Source of the DNA: Halichondria panicea
Taxonomy: Eukaryota > Porifera > Demospongiae > Suberitida > Halichondriidae
DNA length: 64,000 bases
Reading direction: 5' to 3'
Assembly (NCBI RefSeq): GCF_963675165.1
Contig: NC_087382.1
Location: 620,001 to 684,000 of the forward strand
Positions 54,309 to 64,000 of the stretch are shown here, piece by piece. Position numbers and translations under genes: made by a program. The notes beneath the pieces are model-generated. The model was not told the origin of the DNA, made no database searches, and worked only from the letters and a program-made list of their open reading frames with translations. How positions within the stretch are numbered: the first letter of the stretch is position 1; each line of letters starts with the position of its first letter.

Positions 54309-54415
54309 GTCTCTCTCCATGGTCCTGACTATGTCACTGTGGTCCACAATAGGACTGGACAAAGCTTCCACCATATACAAGCAATAGTTTGGCCAACTTC
54401 CTCCATGCTTCTTTC
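54309..54415 (-). pseudogene. Antisense Death-domain relic upstream of G6
   Basis: The minus strand reads YMVEALSSPIVDHSDIVRT followed by MERDHC and a stop, clearly the C-terminal helices of the Death domain found in G4 and G5. It is in a different frame from the adjoining AEESEF exon. Confidence 0.6.
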
Positions 54416-54427
54416 TTGAACTTGAAA

Positions 54428-54532
54428 GCACGTGGTTTGCTGATTCAGCAATATTTTTGCGAGATTGGAATTCTTTATACAAAAGAGGGCGTGTCTTGTA
54501 GCTTTACAAAATAATGCAGAGATAAGATTAGA
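54428..54532 (+). promoter_or_regulatory. G6 upstream region: E-box, Maf/Nrf-like palindrome, GGGCGTGTC box
   Basis: CACGTG at 54429-54434, TGCTGATTCAGCA at 54438-54450, gagggcgtgtcttgtagc at 54485-54502, then the ATG at 54533. Same arrangement as before G3. Confidence 0.5.
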
Positions 54533-57500
54533 ATGGCTGCAATGTTTTCAGCTCTTCGAGATGACGCTAACTTGAGGGAGTTTGTGCTGGAGAATGTGGA
54601 GCACTTTGGAGAGGAGAGAGTTCTAGGAACTGGCTCCTATGGCTCTGTTCAAGAGGTCAGTCACTGCATGCTCTGTTTCTGTGCACTGTCTCTAGTGTAT
54701 CTGCTAGCTATTCAAGTGTGACTGCCTCCATGCACAGGTGAAGATCAATGGTGAGGTGTATGCAGCCAAGAAGATTCACGAGGTTCTCCTGGAGACGGAC
54801 GAGCGTGGTGGAGTGGCCAACATAGCTGGGAACTACCACCGAGAGTGTCGACTCATGGCTCGCATCCGTCACCCCAACATCACCCAGTTCATTGGGCTGT
54901 GTTTCGTGACTGGCTCTCGACTGCCCCTTCTGGTCATGGAGAGGCTGGACTCATGTCTGGACGATCTTCTAGAGTCCACCCCCAACATCCCCCTTTCTGT
55001 CTCCCAGTACATTCTGGTCTGTGTGGCTCGAGGGCTGCTCCACCTGCATCGTGAGTCCGTGGTCCATCGTGATCTCACTGCCAAGAATGTCCTGCTGACG
55101 GCATCTCTGAGAGCCAAGATCACAGACTTTGGTAACTCTCGTATCGTGAATCTGGAGCCTGGTCGACTGGCCAGGACTCTGACGAGGTTTCCTGGGACAC
55201 TGGTGTACATGCCGCCCGAGGCCCTCTCTGACAGAGGCCACAGTGTGTCCGTACCCAGTCTGGACGTCTTCTCTTTCGGAGTGCTGCAATTGTTTGCACT
55301 CACACAAGTATGTGTTTAGATCCTCTGCAGTATTGCAGTTTGCTTTGTGTAATGGGGTATTCTTATCTATACATGTACTGTGGTATTGTATGTGTTGGTA
55401 AGTGGTTGACTTTTGCCTGTATTACGCAAATGCAGTGTGTACTAATGGAACGAGTGCTGCGCTGTGCTAATGCCTCTCGCCATGTTTTGCTTTTGCTCAA
55501 AAACTATAGTTGTATCTCACCTTGGATCGATACAACTATATAGCTAACAGTCTCATAAACTATTAAAAACAAAACAAAAAGCTTTTCCGTATAGCTTGTA
55601 GCCAGTGCAAGCTTCTATAGCTCTTTGTACTGACCATGTCCAAGCAGTGAGCCCCACCTATATTCCAGCCTTCCCGAGCCCCATGCAGTCCTGCCCTTGT
55701 CAACATGTGTCTAGCTTCTTTTAGCTGTGTATAGATCTACTATAAAATCAGTGCGCCCTCAAGGCAAGGGAGTTTATGAGGAATGCGGGAGTTTATGGTA
55801 GTTAAATCCCACCCAGTTGCTATGCAAGACCCCAAGTGGGGTATATAGAATATGTTATTACTGAATTGAATTCCACACAGTCATTATTAGGAGCTTAATG
55901 AAACAGAAGCCTATCTGATGGCTTGATGAATAATCTTCAATACACATGTATATGGTCTGTAGCCAAAGTGTAGGCCTATATGACAATTATATTATACATT
56001 ATTCTATAACCATAGCATTTATTGTCGTGTTTTGTGGCTTACCAGGACCTCAAGAAAAAGAAGTAAATTTGATTCTGCCAGGATCTGGATTCTCTCACTC
56101 GTGGGGATGAGCGCGCATGCGCATTGCATCCACATTGCATCCACAGTACTACACAAATATATATAAATAAGGGGTGTGTATGCAAAGGGATCAAATTCAC
56201 AAATGGTTGCTTTAACAGCTCTTTTCTGACTCTTGTAGCTAACAAAAAGCTAGCGCTTTAGTGCAAGGCTAACTCATGTGTTGAATAGAAAGTTTGTGCA
56301 GACGGATGATACTATGAAAGATTCTGAAGAGACTTCACCAGCCGTCAATGTGAGTCAAAGTAGCCATAACTCGAGAAAGCTTTAGTTTGCTAATCCACGA
56401 ATCAAAATCCTACAACGTCCTACACTGAATTGTTCATCCATCCTACCCCATGCATCCTTCTTCGTCCTACACTGGATTGTTCAGCCATCCTACCTTATCG
56501 CACCCTTATCATACATCCTACCCTGTAGCAATATATGAGATGATGTGGAGAGCACTCACCCCACTGATTGTTCATCCATCCTACCTTCTGCTCCCCCGTC
56601 CTACCACAACCTTCTTTGTTCAACACTGGATTGTTAATACTGGATTGCATGTTCAGCCATCCTACCTTATCGTACCCTATCATATATACATCCTACCACG
56701 TCCTACAAAGAATTAGAAAATCGCTAGAAGTCTGTTAGTTTTCGTCGCATATTGCAACCGTTGAGCAGTTACAGCTGGAATACACACACACACACACACT
56801 CTTATGCGGCTACGCCTCGGGGCATAATAATTGTGACACATGTACACTTCATATATATACACGTACACTCAGTATTGACATGCTCTTCCACTCCAGGTGT
56901 TTCCAGGAGATCTCCTTGCCCCCACGTATAGCAACTCCAGCGACCTTGACCACCTCCTAGCTCGCTCAGAGTTTGAGCGTCGAGGTCCCTACACGGCTCT
57001 CCTTGAGAGGAATCTGGCGGGTGGACGTGAGCACCCTCTGTTTGGTCTGGTGAGGGAGTGTCTGACCAATACCCCAGAGAGAAGACCGACCACGGTTGAG
57101 CTCCTCTCGTCTCTGGAGGAGGTGGGGAGGGAGATGGACGGAGGACTGCTCCAGCTGGACATTGCACGAGTGAAGACTGCCAGGACCCTCAGGGCAAAGG
57201 AGAAGAGGATAGAGGCTCTACAGGTGAGTCCAGTCCAGTGAGCTAGTGGGTGCAAGGGTCTGACACTGCGTGCTGTACTCTGTTCTCAGAGAGAGGTGGT
57301 TGAGAAGGACAGGATACTGGAGAGGAAAGATGAGCAATTAACTGAGAAAGATGCACTTTTAGTGGAAAAAGACAATCAACTTGAACAACAAAGATACCAG
57401 AAAGATGCACAAGTAGATACTCAGCTTGCTAGACAGCAACAGGTGACTGGTCAGCAGAACATTTACTGTATACAAGTTAACCATACATGTAGCCTCGATT

Positions 57501-60500
57501 CCAGACCGCACTGAGGCCTTGTGAAGGAGGCTACCATACATGTTGATTATCTTTATTCACTTCACACAGATATTGAATAATGTCTGTGCCACCAAAGATG
57601 GCATGATTGCTAACAAGGACAGACAACTCAGTGAACAAGAGTCAAGGATCATTGATCTCATTTCCCAGAGAGAGGCTGCTCTAGTTGAGAGGGACGCTCT
57701 CTTACAGGTATTATAGTAGTCACCAAATGCACACACTCTTATACTCTAGTAATGTACATGAGTGTAGAATTGTCCATTGCTACAATAATAATATTCAAAT
57801 CTGTGTTTTGATTTACCAACGTTCCCCTGCACAGGCACACAGGGAACAGATTGAGCACAAAGATGCTGAGCTGGTCAGGAGAGACGCCATCATTCAACAG
57901 CAGAGACAGGTGAGATAAAATGAACCAGTAAGCTTTGATCGGTTATATCATAGATAGTAGAGTGGAAACATCACAGGTGACCAATGTATTGCCTTGGAGA
58001 ATTCCACTATGCGTGTTGCATTCCGCAAGTGTTGATTGCGATTGATTGCGAGCCAGATGCAAAGACAATAGAGAATAAAGTGAAGAAAACTGCAGTAAGC
58101 ACTGGCAAAGCTAGTCTGTATGTACATTATCCATATAGTAAATGTATGGTTTACATCATGTACCTAATTTATTTGATCATCAGAGGTCCATGTAGCACTG
58201 TTTTACATGTATTTAGCTGGGAAAATTGAAGGTATGAAACTTTGTGGGGGATATCTTGAGCTAGGAAGTAGTCATGATTGCTTGAGAGTGATCACAGTGT
58301 AGAGGGAGCATTGAAATATGCCTTAGGCATAGCCAAGTTGAGCATTGTGCTGTTTATTGTTGGATATTAACATAGAAGTGTGAAAAAAAGAATTCAAAAG
58401 TACATTTGTTTGCGGGGGAGTTGCTGGTTAACAATAGATTGTACATCACTATTGTTTAGGTCTACATATTTACATATTGCCTAATGATCCCGATGTGCCT
58501 TATAGCTAACCTGTATAGTTTTTGAAATATGCTAATTCAAACTTACCCGTAAATTGGGTACTCAGAACATTAGTTCTAAGGATCTGCCAATTAGACCCTT
58601 TGGAAAAGTTTGGCATGCCAATGACAGGGGGAAGGGACACATGATAACCCCACTTATTCATTACGATTGGTCAATTCTTTTGCAAAAGCTGTGTAGTGAC
58701 CTGATGACGGATACGTACACCACTATACCTAAACGTCAGACTTATGTTTTGTGTTTGTAAACATAATCATTTCTCCATGCATCCTTTGTGATTGTGTGAA
58801 TCATAATGTTAAAAATAAGTATGCATCTATATGAACTGTGCCTAGTACTATATACATTTAGTGCTGATCACATGATCTCCAGCCAATCAGCTTATCTGAA
58901 AGCAGTCAGGTGACCATGGATTAAATAACTTAATCCACACTTAAGTGTGCTCTAAGTTGGTTAAGTGTGCTTTAAGTTGGTTTGTTAATGCACACTTTTT
59001 ATCAAACAACCATAATACAAGCAGATTGAATCTGAATGTCATCATAATTATAATAATAATACAAGCACAAGCAGATTGAATACGTACACAAGCAAAGCTG
59101 AAAAGTATTAGAAAGTTGAATGTTATTGTTTCGACTTGTTTCATGTGTACCAAATTGCTGACTTGATCATAGCATCGTTTTTTCGTCTGAAGAAATAGGC
59201 CCAGCTTGCTTCGAAGATGTACATACCTGTACCTAATTAAGCCAGATCCATATAATCGTTTCATCAAAGGTGCTTCGAATATCATAGCTTTCCAAAAGAG
59301 CAAACCAGATACTCATTGCCATATAGTTTGCGCACAAAGTTTCCCATCCAGTAAGCCAGATCAGCTGGAGGCATATCCAGTAGTATAGTGGGATCGGGAC
59401 TGTTGGTCAGCAGGAGAAATAAGTCGAGAACATGCCCAGTCAGTCCAGATAGCTTTAGATAGTATCTCCTTCTCCATTGCATCAGTTACTGGATCTACAA
59501 ACCTACTAAAACTTGCTATTACGTCTAGCTAGCTAGCTAGCCACCAGCAACTGATTTAAAATGTAGCTAGATTTAGCTGCCACGAGGCTAGAGCTCACGT
59601 GACATAGCTGCCACGAGGCTAGAGCTCACGTGACAGCACTAAATCCTTTAGAACACACCTAGCCAAGTCACGTGTTTTAATCTGGTGCACTCGGATGGCC
59701 TCTCGGTTACGTAATGCTCTCGGCTGCGCCTCGAGCACCACGTTAACCTCGAGGCCATCCTCGGCACGCAGATTAAAACACTTAATCTTGGCTAGGTGTG
59801 TTCTAAATAATACATAGACTCTTGTGGGTGCATGCCTTCAATGTTCTTTGAAGGTTTGTTGAGGACATGTAATTTTTCAATGCAACACTCAGAGAAAAGT
59901 CTCATTCTGATGTAAGAACAACAAACAAACAAAGAAACTAGTTAAGATCTATGTATGTAGCTATGTTAGCTATGTATGTAGCTACTATCCGGCCAGAGAA
60001 GCTATAACTAGCTGTTCACTCTCTTTTGGCCCCAATTAAATTAACTTCCTGTCTATTTCCGGTGCGACACGCATGGGCCGCGTGAAATCCCTGTGTTTCC
60101 AATCCCTTCCCTCTACTGTCTATGGTTATATTCTTAAGACACTATCCTATAATTACGCTCATTCATTATTCAGGGTCCCCCTTCCAGAGAGTTGCTCACT
60201 CTGAAATGGAGAAGAGGAAAAGACATGCCAATCAAGATGAGTGGCTCGATACAGAGTGTTGTTATCGGTGACACGGTGTATGTTGGTGGAGGGCTTGCAG
60301 TCAATGATCATGATATGTGTACAGTGATGAAGCTCGAGCAAGATCAATGGACCAAACTACCAGAGTACACTTCCTATTGGTTCGCTATGACATCACTCGC
60401 TAATCGACTAGTGCTGGTGGGAGGACGTGATCCAAAATCCTGCAATCAACTTTCTATCTTTGAGTCAGGGGAATGGGCTTATCCGTACCCACCAATGAAC

Positions 60501-61077
60501 ATTGCTCGTTCTTCCTCAACAGCTGTCTCCTTCAACAACCACATCATTGTAGCTGGTGGGCGTGATGATAAAGACAAGCGTATCTCCTCTGTGGAGGTGT
60601 TGGATGTGGCATCAAGAAGATGGTACATAGCTCAGTCACTACCTCACCCACGATCAACACTGAAATCAACTCTCATAGGAAACACCCTCTACCTAATGGG
60701 AGGGAGCGATTACACTGAAAGGGCAACCAAGACAGTGCACCACGTCGACCTCAATGAACTGATTGCAAAGACCCTTTCCAACTTGGACACATCCACTCTC
60801 TGGCAGACCTTACAAGAAGTACCACTCAAGTTCTCAGCTCCTCTCAGTATTGGGAGATCACGATTAGCTGTTGGTGGACGGGACGGCCGAGGCAGCCCAA
60901 GTTCATCGATCCACCTCTACCATCCTGACAACCAGGAGGTGGGTGAAAGTGGGAGACCTGCCTACTGCACGATACAACTGCACATGCTCAGTACTTCCTA
61001 GTGGAGAGGTCATTGTAGCCGGAGGACACGCAAACACTGATTACATTGAAACTGTGAACTTTTTGTCAATAAGTTAA
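54533..61077 (+). CDS. G6: TKL kinase - coiled coil - kelch protein, frameshift in last kelch blade
   Basis: Exons 54533-54655, 54738-55307, 56897-57223, 57290-57442, 57570-57707, 57835-57909, 60174-61077, all phase 0. Kinase motifs are complete ([31 protein letters not shown]). The coiled-coil exon has 51 codons. In the kelch exon, one extra A near 60930 (gacaacc versus gacacc) moves the frame; translation then ends at 61001, giving about 737 residues, while the normal C-terminus (WVKVGDLPTARY...) continues in the next frame to 61077. This is either a real truncation or a sequence error. The kelch exon also has a 9-base in-frame deletion at its start. The last intron (57910-60173) carries the repeat 58860-59808. 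Confidence 0.78.
55450..56830. mobile_element. Damaged family-M variant in G6 intron 2
   Basis: Starts gcgctgtgctaatgcctctc and ends gcggctacgcctcggggcat as in 46450-47310, but is interrupted by unrelated sequence and by an imperfect tandem repeat (catcctacc, 56410-56710). Confidence 0.55.
57491..57532. repeat. Mini-hairpin with MITE ends in G6 intron
   Basis: tagcctcgattccagaccgc and tgaaggaggcta face each other over 42 bases. Probable internal-deletion relic. Confidence 0.5.
57960..58859. other. G6 last intron, unique part
   Basis: No similarity to other parts of the window and no recognised gene. Short open frames have no domain motifs. Confidence 0.4.
58860..59808. repeat. Interspersed repeat, copy 2 (copy 1 at 21055-22896)
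   Basis: Same sequence as copy 1 without the piggyBac insertion. It ends with the same long palindrome (59647-59808). Confidence 0.75.
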
Positions 61078-61464
61078 TTGGTTAGATTATAATTATTATA
61101 GTTCCGCCTTAAATTATTATGATAACATTGCCAAAATACCGGTATATAAATTATATATATATATAATTCGTGGTATATATAATTATACCCAAAATAGTCA
61201 AGAATTATGGCATGAACATATAACTACATCGACAAAATATAATTCCTACAATGGGGTGTTTAAACGAGATGGGCGTTTAATCAAGTAAATACGGTATACA
61301 TACGTATATGAATAACAATTGACAATCGTGATATGTTGCAACAGAATTTCATTGTTTGTTAGGATTGTGTAGTTAATCAAATTGTACAAAATAATCAATG
61401 GCACGAGTTCGTACAAATATTACATTATGAGAATATAGACCACAAAAACAGACAAAATGTGCGA
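61078..61464. other. 3' flank of G6
   Basis: AT-rich, with (TA)n at about 61157-61165. From 61330 it matches the flank after G1. No gene. Confidence 0.5.
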
Positions 61465-61500
61465 CAGTCTCAAAACAAGTTCAGGTCCTTGGTTGGGGAC
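61465..61500 (-). pseudogene. N6: stub of the minus-strand gene's last exon
   Basis: acaagttcaggtccttggtt matches the end of the last exon; the rest is replaced by unrelated sequence and a (GT)n microsatellite (61561-61600). Confidence 0.55.
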
Positions 61501-61619
61501 TTTTATGCTTGCAGAGCGGAAGCTGAGGACTCGACAGTTGCCTTGTCTCTGTGTGGCAGGGGAGTGTGTGTGTGTGCGTGTGTGTGTGTGTGTGTGTGTG
61601 CAGGAGGAGTGAGGGGGCA

Positions 61620-63069
61620 TGTGTGTGCAGAGAGAGGAGGGTAACTACGTCTATTTGTGTTGAGTTTGACCTTCTATTAATTTTGTCATACTTCACTGAA
61701 ATTCAAAGTTTCATATGGATTCCTTCTTAAAAGCACTTCTACTATATGCTGTAGAGCTGGTAAGCTCCAACTAGTTAAAAGTTAGCATTTTCCATGTAGA
61801 AATCCCGGCATACTTGTCCACCACATAAAGCATAAATGAAGCCATAATCGACCACATAACTTCCGGGGCCAAAATCAGACTTTAATGCCCAATAATATTT
61901 ATGACCATGAATTAGAGAAATGGAAGGAATACATATAACCAAAACCTCTTAATGGTGCTTCTGCCCAATGTTTGAAGTACACCTATCCCACAGGAGCAGC
62001 CATTCCCCTAAAGACAGATCACAATAGATAAAAGCCACTCACAATTCAAGTTCCCTAACTTGAGCCAGGAGATGGTCCATTTCCAGAGACAATTCACTCC
62101 TGAAAGCTGGAGAAAAATTATAGACAGTGAGATACAACATGTACCAACACCACTGTGACTGACTATAGGATTGCTATAACACGCCCACACACTGGTCGGT
62201 GGTTGGCTCTAGACCAAAATAACCATCAGTACTACATACACGTAAACAGAGGCAAATTTGTGTATTGTATGTATAACACGGGCACGAGGGATTGTATGGT
62301 GTATATTGTACTGAAGCACGAGGGCTGAGTGCAATATACACTAGCATCCCGAGTGCATGTGTTTAGTTTATATCCCTAGCAACACAAAATACACCACAGC
62401 TTCTACACAAATTACTAGTCCCAGCTACTTGCATCTCCACTCAAAGATACCATCTGACCATTCAAGGTTGCTGTCGATCATTGGCATGACGAGGCTTGAC
62501 TCACAAAACGTTGGGCTCCTCGCTCGATGCTAGACAAGAGTAAAGCAACCCCACCCCCCACAACGCTGCAAAACAGCCCTAACCCCAAAGGCAAAGCTGC
62601 AGAGCAACTCAAGCAGCCCCACTTCAAACTCTGCTGCAAAAAAGCCACTCCCCAACTGTGACGATGCCTCTAACCAGTGACCGTGTCCTAGGACTATGTT
62701 CAAGCAGACAGAAAAAAATGGACAAACCTAGATATGATTATTTATACTGTAAGCCTGTGCTACGCGGCATTTAATTTTTTGTAAAAATGCCATGCATATC
62801 ATTAAATCCCTCAAGGCTTTGTGGCCAGTGTATAGAATATGAGATTCAGTGCATTATGCTGCATATTGCACATAGCAACAGCATAGCAACGGGATATAAA
62901 ATATTTGTATGGTATTAATTGAGGATTGCCATCACTTCCAAAATTCTGGCAAATCTACTGCTATAAATACAGGCCAATGCAATGTACACAGGATTTGGGG
63001 GAAATAAAGCATGCTTCTGAAAAGTAACCAGACATTTTGCTAAAAAACTGTTATTTCAATACCCTGTTA
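61620..63069. other. Spacer without recognised genes
   Basis: 62030-62230 repeats, in weaker form, the segment at 63385-63600 (caattcaagttccctaactt, cacgcccacacactggtcgg). No coding region is recognised. Confidence 0.4.
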
Positions 63070-63264
63070 CCATATAGCTAGAAATTTCTGCGGCCAAAAA
63101 CTTCTGCGAATTCTGCAAATGAATGAGCAAACGCATGCAGTCCTCAAATGCTTATTAACCACGCCTAATTTAACAGTTGAAAATTTAATTCGCAGAAATA
63201 TTATCCGCAGACTGAAGGTATTTTTACAGCTATTCCCAGGCCGCAGAAATTTCTAGCTATACGG
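63070..63264. mobile_element. TA-flanked MITE
   Basis: 195 bp with inverted ends ccatatagctagaaatttct / agaaatttctagctatacgg and TA on both sides. The inner motif gcagaaat repeats in both orientations. Confidence 0.75.
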
Positions 63265-63479
63265 TAGTACGTATAGACACTCAATCAATACAACTAGTAG
63301 CTAGAGCAAATTTTAGGAGGGTAGGAATTGGAGCTAGAGGAGGGGATATCCCCCTTCCCCCCCACCCCTCTACCAAATAGATAAAGTCACTCACAATTCA
63401 AGTTCCCTCACTTGAGCCAGGAGATGGTACAGTTCCAGAGACAATTCACTCCTGAAGATGGAGGATATAGACAGTGAGT

Positions 63480-64000
63480 ACATGTACCAACACCACTGTG
63501 TCTGACTATAGGATTGCTATAACACGCCCACACACTGGTCGGTGGTGTTTGGTACTAACCACCTCTAGACCAAAATAACCACCTCTTAGGCCTAGTTACT
63601 ACACACACGCAAACAGAGGCATATGTGTGTGTTGAATTGAGATTGAGAGGATTGAAGATAACCATCACTTCCAACATTCTGGAACATCCACTGCTACAAT
63701 ACAAGCCAATGCAATGTCTACAGAACCATCTAGAGTTTAGGAAGTAACAGAAGGAGTGTGTTATTAGGTGCTATTGGTTGATAAGTACCACTCACTGATG
63801 AGCTTAGGTCCAGCTCCTGTCTCTTGTTACTCTGTGTTTAGCAATCAGCTCTAGCAGTAGTATCTATCCTACAGCAGCTAGGTCTCCAAACTGATTTATG
63901 TTGTGTCCTCTAACAATGCTGTCAAAAGTGAAGGTAAGCTCAGTAGCTGCAAAAGAGCCATTGAGCACAAGTTCTGCATTTCACTTGTTTTCTAAATGAC
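63480..64000. repeat. Start of the next unit's spacer (copy of 28380-28940)
   Basis: It matches 28380-28940 to the last base of the window, including the possible minus-strand micro-exon (NKRQELDL) at about 63800-63835. The array probably continues beyond the window. Confidence 0.7.

Overview
The window is animal nuclear DNA: genes are split by short GT-AG introns, the sequence is AT-rich, and many small inverted-repeat transposons are present. The proteins are tyrosine-kinase-like (TKL) kinases, a Death domain, coiled coils, kelch repeats and an AIG1/Toc-type GTPase. Such gene families are expanded in demosponges, and an Amphimedon-like sponge is my best guess; this is inference, since no marker gene is present.

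The window is a tandem array of one modular gene family on the + strand. There are six units: G1 (1-1882, 5' cut off), G2 (10767-24595), G3 (29942-35021), G4 (37100-40699), G5 (44502-51187) and G6 (54533-61077). Type-1 units (G2, G3, G6) start with a kinase split over three exons. Type-2 units (G4, G5 and, from its kinase, probably G1) start with a Death-domain exon, followed in G5 by a one-exon kinase. Both types then use the same coiled-coil exons and end in one large terminal exon. That exon encodes kelch repeats in G1, G3, G4, G5 and G6, but in G2 it changes after about 45 codons into a GTPase with a glycine-zipper tail. G4 has lost its kinase exon yet stays in frame. G5 carries the broken end of a type-1 kinase exon in front of its coiled coil. 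An orphan kelch exon lies at 26122-26871. I worked out the exon junctions by hand; nearly all modules after the N-terminus join in phase 0, and the type-2 kinase exon is symmetrical (phase 1-1), so modules can be exchanged without breaking the frame.

Between units lies a repeated minus-strand gene of unknown function (copies N1-N6). It is convergent with the preceding kelch gene and head-to-head with the next kinase gene. Its exons are in different states of decay; the C-terminal exons at 35268-36226 (N3) and the N-terminal exons at 29068-29712 and 54219-54308 join in consistent phases. Just upstream of the + strand genes sit a conserved Maf/Nrf-like palindrome and a GGGCGTGTC box, plus antisense relics of the Death-domain exon.

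Introns and spacers are filled with non-autonomous DNA transposons. Several have exact target-site duplications: 9 bp (Mutator-like), TTAA (piggyBac-like) and TA (Tc1/mariner-like). There are also a 64-bp minisatellite, a LINE reverse-transcriptase scrap and microsatellites. A plausible biological reading is a fast-evolving receptor or signalling locus, with Pelle/IRAK-like Death-kinase modules, a variable kelch face and swappable outputs, possibly in innate immunity. The function is inference; the architecture is read from the sequence.
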